From: Burkholderia cenocepacia
GTDB taxonomy: Bacteria > Pseudomonadota > Gammaproteobacteria > Burkholderiales > Burkholderiaceae
Length of the DNA stretch: 64,000 nt
NCBI RefSeq assembly: GCF_014211915.1
Contig: NZ_CP060040.1
Location: 2,108,001 to 2,172,000, forward strand
Direction of reading: 5' to 3'
This document shows positions 16,792-25,583 of this stretch, piece by piece (positions within the stretch are counted from its first letter, which is position 1; each line of letters begins with the position of its first letter). The position numbers and the translations under genes were made by a program. The notes beneath the pieces were generated by a model. The model saw only the letters and a list, made by a program, of their open reading frames with translations, was not told the DNA's origin and made no database searches.

Positions 16792-18405
16792 TCAGTGCTT
16801 GATCAGGTACATGTCCTGCGAAGCACGCATGTCGATCACGTTCTTCAGCGAGTAGCCACCGACGTAGGACTTCACGAGACGGTCGGCCGAGTACTGGAAC
16901 AGCGGCACCATCGGCGTGTCCTTCATCGCCATGTCGTGCGCCTGCGTGAGCAGCGCGGTGCGCGCGGTGTCGTCGAGCTTCTGGTTGCCTTCCTCGACGA
17001 GCGCGTCGACCTGCTTGTTGCAGTAGCCGACGGTGTTCTGCGAGCTGCCGCAGCGGATCAGGTCGAAGAACGTCATCGCGTCGTTGTAGTCGGCGAACCA
17101 GCCGTCGCGCGCGATCTGCACCTTGCCGTCATGCCGCTGCTTCATCAGCACCTTGAACTCGACGTTCTCGAGCTTCGTGGTGACGCCGAGCTTCGTACGC
17201 CATTCCGATGCGGTGAACAGCGCGACCTTCTTGTGCAGGTCGTTGGTGTTGTACGTGAGCGTGAACGACAGCGGCTTCGCGTCCGAATAGCCGGCCTGCT
17301 TCAGCAGGTCCTTCGCGGTCGCGATGCGCTTGGCCATCGGCCACGACGCCCATTCCGGCGTGAACGGCTGCACGCCCTTCGTGCCGTTCGGCATCAGCCC
17401 GTACATCGGCTTCTCGCCGGCCTGCGTGAGCTTCGACGTCAGCACGTCGCGATCGATCACCATCGACAGCGCCTGGCGCACGCGCTTGTCCTTCAGCGCC
17501 GCGTCGCTGTTGTTCAGGTAGTAGTAGTAGGTCGCGAGCTGCAGGCCCGGGCGCAGTTCGGCGCCGAACTGCTTGCTGACCTGCTGGAAGATGCCCGACG
17601 GAATCGAGTAGCTGTAGTCGATCTGGCCGGCCTGGTACATGCGCATCGCGGTTTCGTCGCTTTCGATCGGCAGGTACGTGACCTTGTTGATCACCACCTT
17701 CGATGCGTTCCAGTACTTCGCGTCCTTGGTCGCCACGATGCGGTTGTTCGGCTGCCAGTCGACGAGCTGGTACGCGCCGTTGCTGACGAGGTTGCCCGGG
17801 CGCGTCCATGCGTCGCCGAACTTCGTCACCACGTCCTTGTTCACCGGCGCGAGCGGCGCCATCGCGGTCAGTTCGGGGAAGAACGCGACGGGCACGTCGG
17901 TCGTCACTTCCAGCGTGTACGGGTCGACCGCGCGCACGCCGAGCGTCGTCGGCGCGGCCTTGCCGGCGATGATGTCCTTCGAGTTCTTGATGAACTCGAC
18001 GAGGATCGTGTATTTCGAGCCCGTCTTCGGATCGACGAGGCGCTGCCACGAATAGACGAAATCGGCGGCCGTCACCGGCTGGCCGTTGCTCCACTTCGCG
18101 TCGTGGCGAAGCTTGAAGATCCACGTCTGCGGCGTCTTGCGCTCCCACGACAGCGCGACGCCCGGCACGACCTGGCCAGCCGCGTCGATGCGCGCGAGCC
18201 CTTCGAACAGGTCGAGGCCGATCGTGTTGCCGGTCCACGATTCGATGTGCGCCGGGTCGAGCGACTCGACTTCGGCCGGCACCTGTCGCGTCAGGTCCTG
18301 TTGGGGAGCGAGTGCGACGTTCGACGGAACGGTCACGGCGTGGGCGACCGGCGTCGTCAGGGCGAGCGCGGCCAGCACGGCCGACATGGCATGCAAGGAT
18401 TTCAT
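16792..18405 (-). CDS. oppA: Periplasmic oligopeptide-binding protein (OppA)
   Basis: 537 residues, the usual size for SBP family 5. The signal peptide ends at THAVT or so (MKSLHAMSAVLAALALTTPVAHA). The mature protein has the family motifs VESLDPAHIESWTGNTIGLDLFEGL and WSNGQPVTAADFVYSWQRL of the OppA/MppA branch, near the peptide-binding cleft. It has no lipobox, so it is a soluble periplasmic protein. It is first in the operon oppABCDF and porin. The regulator gene 180 nt upstream has an XRE-cupin architecture, and a large inverted repeat lies in the promoter region. Confidence 0.94.
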   Translation of the reverse strand: MKSLHAMSAVLAALALTTPVAHAVTVPSNVALAPQQDLTRQVPAEVESLDPAHIESWTGNTIGLDLFEGLARIDAAGQVVPGVALSWERKTPQTWIFKLRHDAKWSNGQPVTAADFVYSWQRLVDPKTGSKYTILVEFIKNSKDIIAGKAAPTTLGVRAVDPYTLEVTTDVPVAFFPELTAMAPLAPVNKDVVTKFGDAWTRPGNLVSNGAYQLVDWQPNNRIVATKDAKYWNASKVVINKVTYLPIESDETAMRMYQAGQIDYSYSIPSGIFQQVSKQFGAELRPGLQLATYYYYLNNSDAALKDKRVRQALSMVIDRDVLTSKLTQAGEKPMYGLMPNGTKGVQPFTPEWASWPMAKRIATAKDLLKQAGYSDAKPLSFTLTYNTNDLHKKVALFTASEWRTKLGVTTKLENVEFKVLMKQRHDGKVQIARDGWFADYNDAMTFFDLIRCGSSQNTVGYCNKQVDALVEEGNQKLDDTARTALLTQAHDMAMKDTPMVPLFQYSADRLVKSYVGGYSLKNVIDMRASQDMYLIKH

Positions 18406-18523
18406 CGTGGCAGTCTTGAGAAGGTTGTTCGGTGAGCGTCGCGCGGCGGATGCCGCGGATTACGCGTGAGACGCTGACGGGCGCAGCGATTGAGGAGGCC
18501 CGTGATTCTCGTATTGCATGTTA

Positions 18524-18577
18524 GTATTCCTTACATTTCTTTCGACAGGCATTCCGTCGAATGAAACGAAGGAATAC
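18524..18577. promoter_or_regulatory. Large imperfect inverted repeat upstream of oppA
   Basis: Outer arms GTATTCCTT/AAGGAATAC and inner arms TTCGAC/GTCGAA, nearly continuous. It lies between the stop of the XRE-cupin gene and oppA. No U-run follows on the minus strand, so an operator is at least as likely as a terminator. Confidence 0.45.
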
Positions 18578-18584
18578 CCGTGCG

Positions 18585-19097
18585 TTAGAACAGTCGCGGC
18601 GTACCGACCCAGACCACCACCGACTCGATCTTCGCGGTGTTGACCCAGCTGTGCGGCACCGTCGACTGATAGTGCGAACTGTCGCCGGCCTGCAGGACGA
18701 ACGTCTTGCCTTCCAGCGTCAGCGACACTTCCCCTTCAATCACGTACAGGAACTCCTCTCCTGCATGTGTCGTCACCTCGGACCGTTTCTGCCCCGGCGG
18801 CATCCTCACGAGGATCGCCTCAAGCTGGCGCCCTTCGGACACGTTCGTCAGTCTCGCGAACAGGTTCGCCGAATCGGCAAACCCGAAGAAGCGCAACTGA
18901 TCGCCTCGGCACACCGAGCGTTCCTCGCTCGGCGTATCCACGAAGTACTGCACCGTCACGCCGAGTGCGTGGGCAATACCGGCCAGCGACGTCAGTGACG
19001 GCGACGCGAGCCCGCGCTCGACTTGAGACAGAAACGGCTTCGAAATCCCCGCGGCGGTAGCGGTGTCGTCGAGCGTGCGCTTCAGACGTTGGCGCAA
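18585..19097 (-). CDS. XRE-cupin transcription regulator; start disrupted by an apparent frameshift
   Basis: An HTH_3 DNA-binding region (TAAGISKPFLSQVERG) followed by a cupin sensor domain (THAGEEFLYVIEGEVSLTLEG), the architecture of PuuR-like regulators of amine and amino-acid genes. The only in-frame start is TTG at 19097. This cuts off part of helix 1: upstream codons in the same frame read SADAVALGSKIRALRQ, as in intact homologues. An ATG at 19162 is in frame with this only if one base is added to the five-G run at 19152-19156. The true protein is probably about 190 residues. It lies between the opp operon and the POT transporter, so it probably controls peptide uptake. Confidence 0.85.
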   Translation of the reverse strand: MRQRLKRTLDDTATAAGISKPFLSQVERGLASPSLTSLAGIAHALGVTVQYFVDTPSEERSVCRGDQLRFFGFADSANLFARLTNVSEGRQLEAILVRMPPGQKRSEVTTHAGEEFLYVIEGEVSLTLEGKTFVLQAGDSSHYQSTVPHSWVNTAKIESVVVWVGTPRLF

Positions 19098-19162
19098 CGC
19101 GCGAATCTTGCTGCCGAGTGCGACAGCGTCTGCCGATCGCGAGTTTTCAGTGGGGGAACCAT

Positions 19163-19659
19163 AGCAGGCCGAAAAGTGGTCGTCAAAAAATGTTTGATGG
19201 AAAGTAACTAAGTTAATTGGAGATAGCTTAATCTTCGGGTTCGTACACGCCTTCGGCGTTGAGCCCGGTGCACTAAACAGGGCCCGAAGCGCACGAAACG
19301 ACGCGCTATCTTGCCAGACTCGCAGGCTTCACAGGCAAGCTGCAAGCGGCTCTCCGGGAATTTGCGGAGAACCGGCGTCAAGCTTACAAGTAGATGATGA
19401 GACAAATGTTCCTGAAAGCTGCTGCCATATCGGGAGTTTCCCTAAGTGGCGCGGACCCGACGCACCGGACCGGCAAACGTTACCATTCGCGCGCCGGTCG
19501 GGGCCGCGCTCCGCCTTTCGGCGCGGAGTCCGACCCCGGCCCGGGCTAACCGCCCGACTGCTCCATCGCCGACGCAAGCCTACCCGGCCTCAGTGCTCCG
19601 GCGCCAGTTCGACCCCCAAGGCGACGCGCGATCCGCGCCGTCCGTTTCAAACGAGATTG
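19163..19659. other. Intergenic region upstream of the POT transporter
   Basis: About 500 nt without a supported gene. A plus-strand frame ending at the TAG at 19391 reads like protein for about 35 codons (LARLAGFTGKLQAALREF) but has no start and is preceded by a stop, so it may be a gene relic. GGGAGTTTCCCTAAGT at 19432-19447 resembles a string at 22865. Confidence 0.4.
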
Positions 19660-21180
19660 ATGATGCACGCACCTGTTTCACAGACCCGATCGTTTACGAC
19701 GGTCTTCCTCATCGAAATGTGGGAGCGCTTCGGCTACTACGGCATGGCCGCGCTCCTGGTCCTCTTCATGGTCGACCGGCTCGGCTTCACCGACAGCCAC
19801 GCGAACCTGACCTGGGGTGCGTTCACCGCACTCGTCTACGCCGCGCCGTCGATCGGCGGCTGGATCGGCGACAAGGTGCTCGGCGCCCGCCGCACGATGA
19901 TCATCGGCGCGTCCGTGCTGTGCGCCGGCTACCTGATGCTCGCGGTGCCGAACGATCACCTCGCGTACATGTACGCGTCGCTCGGCGTGATCGTCGTCGG
20001 CAACGGCCTGTTCAAGGCCAACGCGGCGAACCTCGTGCGCCGCATCTACGAAGGCGACGACGCGCGCATCGACAGCGCGTTCACGATCTACTACATGGCG
20101 GTCAACATCGGCTCGACGGTGTCGATGCTCGCGACGCCGTGGATCAAGGATCACTGGGGCTGGCACACCGCGTTCGCGGTCTGCTGCGGCGGCATGCTGC
20201 TCGCGATCCTCAACTTCATGCTGATGCACCGCACGCTCGCGCACGTCGGCTCGCAGCCGGACGACGAGCCGATCCGCTGGAAGCGCCTCGGCGCGGTCGC
20301 GGCCGGCGGCGTCGCGCTCGCGCTGATCACGCTGTACGTGCTGCAGCACAAGCAGCTCGCGGTCGCCAGCGTGTGGACGGCCGCATTCGCGATCCTCGCG
20401 ATCTTCGCGTACATGATCGCGAAGTCGGAGCGCTCGGAGCGCGCGGGCCTGATCGCGGCGCTCGTGCTGATCGGCCAGGTGATCCTGTTCTTCATCTTCT
20501 ACGTGCAGATGTCGACGTCGCTGACGCTGTTCGCGCTGCGCAACGTCGACCCGCGCTTCATGCTGTTCGGCACGACGCTGTTCACGTGGAGCGCCGCGCA
20601 GTTCCAGGCGCTGAACCCGATCTGGATCATGCTGCTGAGCCCGGCGCTCGTGTGGGTCTACAACGCCGTCGCGAAGGGCGGGCGCGACCTGCCGGTCGCC
20701 GCGAAGTACGCGCTCGGTTTCGGCGCGGTCGCCGCCGGCTACCTGGTGTTCACGATCAGCGGCCGCTACGCGGTCGACGGTCGCGTGTCGTCATGGTTCA
20801 TGGTGTGGGGTTACGGCCTGTACTCGCTCGGCGAACTGCTGGTGAGCGGCCTCGGCCTCGCGATGATCGCCCGCTACGTGCCGGCGCGCATGAGCGGCTT
20901 CATGATGGGCGCGTATTTCGTCGCGACGGGCGTGTCGCAGTATCTGGGCAGCGTCGTCGCGAACTTCGCGCAGATGCCGTCGCACGAACTGCCGGCCACC
21001 GAGTCGCTGCCGCTCTACCTGTCGCTGTTCGAGAAGCTCGGCTGGCTCGCGGCGATCGGCATGCTGCTCGCGCTGCTGCTGCTGCCGCTGATGAACCGCC
21101 TGTCGCGCCAGCATCAGCGCTGCACGGAAGAACGCCGCGAAGAAGCGTTGCAGGCGCAAGCAGCGGCCGCCGCGCAGTAA
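19660..21180 (+). CDS. POT-family proton-coupled oligopeptide symporter
   Basis: About 506 residues starting at one of two adjacent ATGs (19660 or 19663). It has about 14 membrane helices. The POT signature near the N-terminus is present: EMWERFGYYGMAALLVLFM (an ExxERFxYY motif used for proton coupling), then GAFTALVYAAPSIGGWIGD. It imports di- and tripeptides with protons across the inner membrane (compare DtpA/DtpB). Its position beside the opp locus and the XRE-cupin gene suggests a shared role in peptide nutrition, but it is divergent from them and has its own promoter region. Confidence 0.93.
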   Translation: MMHAPVSQTRSFTTVFLIEMWERFGYYGMAALLVLFMVDRLGFTDSHANLTWGAFTALVYAAPSIGGWIGDKVLGARRTMIIGASVLCAGYLMLAVPNDHLAYMYASLGVIVVGNGLFKANAANLVRRIYEGDDARIDSAFTIYYMAVNIGSTVSMLATPWIKDHWGWHTAFAVCCGGMLLAILNFMLMHRTLAHVGSQPDDEPIRWKRLGAVAAGGVALALITLYVLQHKQLAVASVWTAAFAILAIFAYMIAKSERSERAGLIAALVLIGQVILFFIFYVQMSTSLTLFALRNVDPRFMLFGTTLFTWSAAQFQALNPIWIMLLSPALVWVYNAVAKGGRDLPVAAKYALGFGAVAAGYLVFTISGRYAVDGRVSSWFMVWGYGLYSLGELLVSGLGLAMIARYVPARMSGFMMGAYFVATGVSQYLGSVVANFAQMPSHELPATESLPLYLSLFEKLGWLAAIGMLLALLLLPLMNRLSRQHQRCTEERREEALQAQAAAAAQ

Positions 21181-21300
21181 GTACTATCCCTCGGCGTGCG
21201 GCGTGCACGCCACATTCTCCCGCCAGAAACGCGAACGCGTCCTACACTGGTTGCAGACAACGCATCCGCGTCGCGAGATGCGCACTGGCGGGAGAACACG

Positions 21301-21507
21301 ATGAAAAGCAAGACAACGCGGCTGTTGAGAATCCTGTCGGACATCCGGCACGCGCAGCGCTGCACCGCGATGCGCGCCGCCCGGGCCGCGGCCGAAGCCG
21401 ACGCAGTGCTCGCGGAGCGCGACGAGCCGGCGCAGGACGAACGCGACGACGCCGAATCCGACGACGCCACCGCCACGCCCCGCTCCCGTATCGGCTCACC
21501 TCACTGA
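21301..21507 (+). CDS. Small charged protein, 68 residues
   Basis: Starts with MKSKTTRLLRILSDIRHAQR after a GGGAGA ribosome site. A candidate -10 (TACACT in CCTACACTGGTT) lies about 55 nt upstream. The N-terminal half is basic and helical, and the C-terminal half is strongly acidic (DEPAQDERDDAESDD). No known domain is recognised. It sits alone between the POT gene and the convergent opgC-like gene. Confidence 0.55.
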   Translation: MKSKTTRLLRILSDIRHAQRCTAMRAARAAAEADAVLAERDEPAQDERDDAESDDATATPRSRIGSPH

Positions 21508-21549
21508 CGCCGCGCGGCGCCTGCCGCGCCGCACCCTTCTTGCGCGCGC

Positions 21550-22674
21550 CTACGCCGCCGCGCCGCGCCATCGCGCGATCCACGTCCCCGAACCCGCCAC
21601 CGCCATCATCAGCCCGACCGCGCACGCGTCGGCGACGAGGCCCACGCCGACGTGCCGCAGATCGGCGTCGCGCACGACCGGGTGCAGCAGCGAATCGATC
21701 ACGAGCGAGATCGCCGCGCCCGCGACGAAGCAGATCAGCCCGCGCTGGCCGACCGCCACGACGGGCCGTACGCCCTGCGCGATCCGCGCGATCCAGCCGA
21801 AGCGCACGCAATCGGCCATCAGCCATGCGACGGCCGCGAAGCTCACGACGCGCGGCAGCGCGAGATCGCGCTTGAGCACGCCTTCGGGCACCGGCAGCCC
21901 CGAGAACAGCTTGTAGCTCGCGCAGCCGAGCACGATCGCGCACGCGAGCCCGGTCGCCGCGGCGCCCCAGCGACCGAGTGCGACGCGCCGGTAGAACGGC
22001 TGGCAGCGCGCGAGCACGCCGGCGACGAACATCAGTTGCCACGCGAACGGGTTGAAGCTCCAGCGGAAGCCGTCGGTGTCCAGCAGTTCCGGGCCGAGCC
22101 AGCCCGCGGCGAGCCACGACGCGGCGCTGATCGCGACGAGCAGCCACGGATGGCGCCGCGCGAACGGCACCAGCACCGGCGACGCGAGCGCGAACAGCAC
22201 GTACATCGGCAGCACCGACGCGAGATACGGCTGGCGCTGGAACGTCAACAGTTCGGCGAGACCCGTGAGCGGCGACGCGAGCATCACGCTGACGTCGTCG
22301 AGCGCGAGGTTCGGCGCGTCGATGCCGAAGTGATCGAGAACGGCCGACACGACGAGCATCAGCGTCGACGTCGCGAGAAACGCGCGGTAGATCTGCATCG
22401 CGCGCCGCACGAACCGCTGCTGCGCGGCGCGCGCGCCGTGTCGCTCGGCGATCGCGCCATATGCGCTCGCGGTCGCGAAGCCGCCGAGGAACACGAACAC
22501 CTCGGCCGCATCGCACAGCGCGAATGCGTGCAGCGTCACGCGCGACAACACGCTCGCGCCAATGTGATCGACGACGATCATCAACAGCACGAGCCCGCGA
22601 AAGAAGTCGACTTCGATCAAACGGCCGCTGCGCGACGGCTGCACCATGGCGGAACGCGGCGGGCTCAACGACAT
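21550..22674 (-). CDS. opgC: OpgC-like membrane acyltransferase
   Basis: 374 residues from the ATG at 22674 (AGGTG ribosome site). About ten membrane helices. The N-terminus RLIEVDFFRGLVLLMIVVDHI and the following AAEVFVFLGGFATASAYG are typical for OpgC and related acyltransferase-3-type proteins. OpgC adds succinyl groups to osmoregulated periplasmic glucans. No opgG/opgH genes are nearby, so the substrate is uncertain; it may modify another glycan. The gene appears to be transcribed alone. Confidence 0.82.
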   Translation of the reverse strand: MSLSPPRSAMVQPSRSGRLIEVDFFRGLVLLMIVVDHIGASVLSRVTLHAFALCDAAEVFVFLGGFATASAYGAIAERHGARAAQQRFVRRAMQIYRAFLATSTLMLVVSAVLDHFGIDAPNLALDDVSVMLASPLTGLAELLTFQRQPYLASVLPMYVLFALASPVLVPFARRHPWLLVAISAASWLAAGWLGPELLDTDGFRWSFNPFAWQLMFVAGVLARCQPFYRRVALGRWGAAATGLACAIVLGCASYKLFSGLPVPEGVLKRDLALPRVVSFAAVAWLMADCVRFGWIARIAQGVRPVVAVGQRGLICFVAGAAISLVIDSLLHPVVRDADLRHVGVGLVADACAVGLMMAVAGSGTWIARWRGAAA

Positions 22675-23102
22675 GAGCGCACCTGCACGACGGCGGTGCG
22701 GCACGCACCGGGGAAAGGATCGGGAGAGAGACGGCGAGCGCGATCAGCGGCGATGCGCGTATGCCCGCATCGCGCCAATCCGGCTGGCCAGGCGCGGAGA
22801 TGACCGTTCATGGCAAAGCTGCATACGAAGGGAAGTCGGTCAGGCCAGTCTAGTAGCCGATCAGGGGAGACCCTAAGTAACAAAGTGCAACCGAATCTTC
22901 TGTTCGATTACAAGCGCGAGCGTTGCGCGGCGAAGCAGACAGCGCCGCCAGATTCGCGTCAGCGCGTCGCCAGTTGGCGGTCAGGATCGAGGGATTCGGC
23001 GGGAGTGAGCGGAAGTCGGCAGCGCGACGCGCGGTGTTCGACGCTCGGATGAAGCGCGATGCGCGGCACGTTCCGCACGGCCGGCGCATCGCGACGAGGC
23101 GG
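22675..23102. other. Intergenic region between opgC-like gene and rarD
   Basis: 428 nt, no supported gene. It contains GGGAGACCCTAAGT (22865-22878). I see no clear terminator for the rarD transcript or promoter for opgC. Confidence 0.45.
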
Positions 23103-24002
23103 TTATCCGCGCGCGGGCAAGCGCCGCATCAGCATCGCGCTGTGCCAGGCGGTCAGCGCGACGGCGACCCAGATCGGCCCGTACGTCGCGAGCTGCGCGA
23201 CGCTCAGCGTCTCGCCGAGCAGCAGCAGCGACACCACGACGAGCAGCACGGGCTCGACGTAGCCGAGAATCCCGAACAGCGCCATCGGCAGCATCCGGCT
23301 CGCCTTCAGGTAGCTCGCGAGCGCGAGCGTGCTGAGGATGCCGAGCCCCGGCAGCAGCGCGGCCCACAGCAGCGGCTGGCCGGCGACCTGCGTCGCGCTC
23401 GTCGCGACCATCGCGAACGCGATCGGCCACAGCAGCACGATCTCGACCGCGAAGGCGGCCAATGAATCGGCGTTGATCCGCCGGCGCAGCACGAAATACG
23501 GCGGATAGCCGAGCGCGACGACCAGCGTCGGCCACGCGAACGCGCGCGTCGCCCACACCTCGTGCGCGACGCCGAGCGCCGCGCACGCGACCGCCGCCCA
23601 TTGCAGCGGGTCGAGCCGTTCGTGATAGTAGAAGCGGCCGACGAGCACCATCGTCAGCGGCAGCAGGAAATAGCCGAGCGACACTTCGAGCATGCGGCCG
23701 TGCAGCGGCGCCCACAGGAACAGCCACAGCTGCACGCCGAGCAGCGCCGCGCTCGCCGGCAGCGCGATCAGCAGGCGCCAGTCGCGCGCACTGCGCCGCG
23801 CCAGCTCGACGAGCGCCGGCCAGCGGCCGCGCAGCGCGATCAGCGCGAGCGCGCCCGGGGCGGTCCACACGATGCGCCACGCGAAAATGTCGAGCCCGGT
23901 GAGCGGCGCGAGCAGTTTCGCGTAAGCCGACATCAGCGCGAACAGCGTCGACGCCATCACCGACAGCGTGAGACCGCGCCCGGCTTCCGGATACCCCGTC
24001 AT
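23103..24002 (-). CDS. rarD: RarD-type EamA transporter
   Basis: 299 residues with ten membrane helices in two EamA/DMT repeats. It shows the RarD pattern: GLTLSVMASTLFALMSAYAKLL at the start, DIFAWRIVWTAPG, and FFLLPL-like GYFLLPLTMVLVGRFYY in the middle. RarD proteins are inner-membrane exporters named after chloramphenicol sensitivity; the true substrate is unknown. It follows the acylphosphatase gene by 16 nt and is probably co-transcribed with it. Confidence 0.88.
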   Translation of the reverse strand: MTGYPEAGRGLTLSVMASTLFALMSAYAKLLAPLTGLDIFAWRIVWTAPGALALIALRGRWPALVELARRSARDWRLLIALPASAALLGVQLWLFLWAPLHGRMLEVSLGYFLLPLTMVLVGRFYYHERLDPLQWAAVACAALGVAHEVWATRAFAWPTLVVALGYPPYFVLRRRINADSLAAFAVEIVLLWPIAFAMVATSATQVAGQPLLWAALLPGLGILSTLALASYLKASRMLPMALFGILGYVEPVLLVVVSLLLLGETLSVAQLATYGPIWVAVALTAWHSAMLMRRLPARG

Positions 24003-24018
24003 GATCGTTTTGTGTCTT

Positions 24019-24315
24019 TTACTGCTGCTGGAAGCGTTCGAAGCGCTTCTCGGTCCGGCGTTCCTCGAACGTCACCTCGGTCACGCGCGCGGCGGGCGGC
24101 CCGTGACGCAGCCACGCGAGCATCCGGTCGATTTGCGCGCCGGGGCCCTGGATCATCGCCTCGACGGTGCCGTCCTCCAGATTCGCGACCCAGCCGCGCA
24201 GCTTCAGCGCATGCGCCTCGCGCACCGTCGCATGACGAAAGCCGACGCCCTGCACGACGCCGCGCACCCGCACGTAGTAGGTCTCGATCCGTTCGTCCAG
24301 TTCATTGCGGCTCAT
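24019..24315 (-). CDS. acyP: Acylphosphatase
   Basis: 98 residues, the usual size. The signature VRGVVQGVGFRHAT with its catalytic Arg and the second motif GWVANLEDGTVEAMIQGP with its catalytic Asn are both present. It hydrolyses acyl phosphates such as carbamoyl phosphate and 1,3-bisphosphoglycerate in the cytoplasm. The start at 24315 (MSRNELDER) is preferred to an in-frame codon at 24336, which has no ribosome site. First gene of a probable acyP-rarD unit. Confidence 0.92.
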   Translation of the reverse strand: MSRNELDERIETYYVRVRGVVQGVGFRHATVREAHALKLRGWVANLEDGTVEAMIQGPGAQIDRMLAWLRHGPPAARVTEVTFEERRTEKRFERFQQQ

Positions 24316-24467
24316 CGCGTCGCCCTCCCGTTGCATTCAAGCCCGGCATTGTAGTCGCGTCGGCCGCTTCGCACACGCGCCGGCCGGGCGTCGCCGCGCA
24401 CGCCGACCACGTACAATCTCGCCGATGCCCAACCGCCGCGCCGCCCGCGCGGCCCTGAAGGAAACGC

Positions 24468-25475
24468 ATGACTGATACCTCCCGCGATCTCGTTCTCGTC
24501 ACCGGCGCGTCCGGTTTCGTCGGCTCGGCCGTCGCGCGCATCGCGCAGCAGAAAGGCTATGCGGTGCGCGTGCTCGTGCGCCCCACCAGCCCGCGCACGA
24601 ACGTCGCGGATCTCGATGCCGAGATCGTCACCGGCGACATGCGCGACGAGGCGTCGATGCGCGCCGCGCTGCGCGGCGTGCGCTACCTGCTGCACGTCGC
24701 GGCCGACTACCGGCTGTGGGCGCCCGATCCCGACGAGATCGAGCGCGCGAACCTCGAAGGCGCGGTCGCGACGATGCGCGCGGCCCGCGCGGAAGGCGTC
24801 GAGCGGATCGTCTACACGAGCAGCGTCGCGACGCTGAAGGTGACGAGCGCGGGCGACCCGTCCGACGAGAACCGGCCGCTCACGGCCGAGCAGGCGATCG
24901 GCGTCTACAAGCGCAGCAAGGTGCTCGCGGAGCGCGCGGTCGAACGGATGATCACCGACGAAGGGCTGCCCGCCGTGATCGTCAATCCGTCGACGCCGAT
25001 CGGCCCGCGCGACGTGAAGCCGACGCCGACCGGCCGCATCATCGTCGAGGCCGCGCTCGGCAAGATTCCCGCGTTCGTCGATACGGGGCTGAACCTCGTG
25101 CACGTCGACGACGTCGCGCACGGCCACTTCCTCGCGCTCGAGCGCGGCCGGATCGGCGAGCGCTACATCCTCGGCGGCGAGAACCTGCCGCTGCAGCAGA
25201 TGCTCGCGGACATCGCGCAGATGACCGGCCGCAAGGCGCCGACGATCGCGCTGCCGCGCTGGCCGCTGTACCCGCTCGCGGTCGGCGCCGAAGCGGTCGC
25301 GAAGTTCACGAAGAAGGAGCCGTTCGTCACCGTCGACGGGCTGCGGATGTCGAAGAACAAGATGTATTTCACGTCCGCGAAGGCCGAGCGCGAACTCGGC
25401 TACCGTGCGCGCCCGTATCGCGAAGGGCTGCGCGATGCGCTGGACTGGTTCGGCTCGGCGGGCTACCTCAAGTAA
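24468..25475 (+). CDS. hpnA: Hopanoid-associated sugar epimerase HpnA
   Basis: 335 residues. NAD(P)-binding TGASGFVGSAV (14-24) of the extended SDR class, the YKRSK catalytic Tyr/Lys, and the HpnA-typical NPSTPIGPRDVKPTPTGRII. Ribosome site GAAGGAAAC precedes the ATG. In hopanoid producers HpnA is encoded near hpnB and hpnH. It is thought to modify the side chain or head-group sugar of hopanoids, though its exact reaction is not settled. A strong terminator follows directly. Confidence 0.92.
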   Translation: MTDTSRDLVLVTGASGFVGSAVARIAQQKGYAVRVLVRPTSPRTNVADLDAEIVTGDMRDEASMRAALRGVRYLLHVAADYRLWAPDPDEIERANLEGAVATMRAARAEGVERIVYTSSVATLKVTSAGDPSDENRPLTAEQAIGVYKRSKVLAERAVERMITDEGLPAVIVNPSTPIGPRDVKPTPTGRIIVEAALGKIPAFVDTGLNLVHVDDVAHGHFLALERGRIGERYILGGENLPLQQMLADIAQMTGRKAPTIALPRWPLYPLAVGAEAVAKFTKKEPFVTVDGLRMSKNKMYFTSAKAERELGYRARPYREGLRDALDWFGSAGYLK

Positions 25476-25477
25476 CA

Positions 25478-25504
25478 CAAAGCGGCGCACGTCGCGCCGC
25501 TTTG
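25478..25504 (+). terminator. Hairpin terminator after hpnA
   Basis: 11-bp perfect stem, arms CAAAGCGGCGC and GCGCCGCTTTG, loop of 5, directly after the hpnA stop. The U-run is short (TTTG). Confidence 0.65.
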
Positions 25505-25550
25505 CGCACTTTGTTACACGTCGCGCGCGGACCGGCATCGGCGCAGCGGT

Positions 25551-25556
25551 TAAAAT
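25551..25556 (+). promoter_or_regulatory. Candidate -10 element for the repeat-protein gene
   Basis: TAAAAT in the context GGTTAAAATCGCG, 28 nt before the start codon. The same GGTTAAAATnGCG context occurs at 28557 upstream of ispH. No clear -35 is visible. Confidence 0.4.
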
Positions 25557-25583
25557 CGCGGGTCTTACGCAGAGAAGACACGC

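Noticed and set aside
19208..19405. Small minus-strand gene of 65 codons
   Set aside because: No ribosome site, no conserved motif, and it ends in low-complexity Arg stretches.
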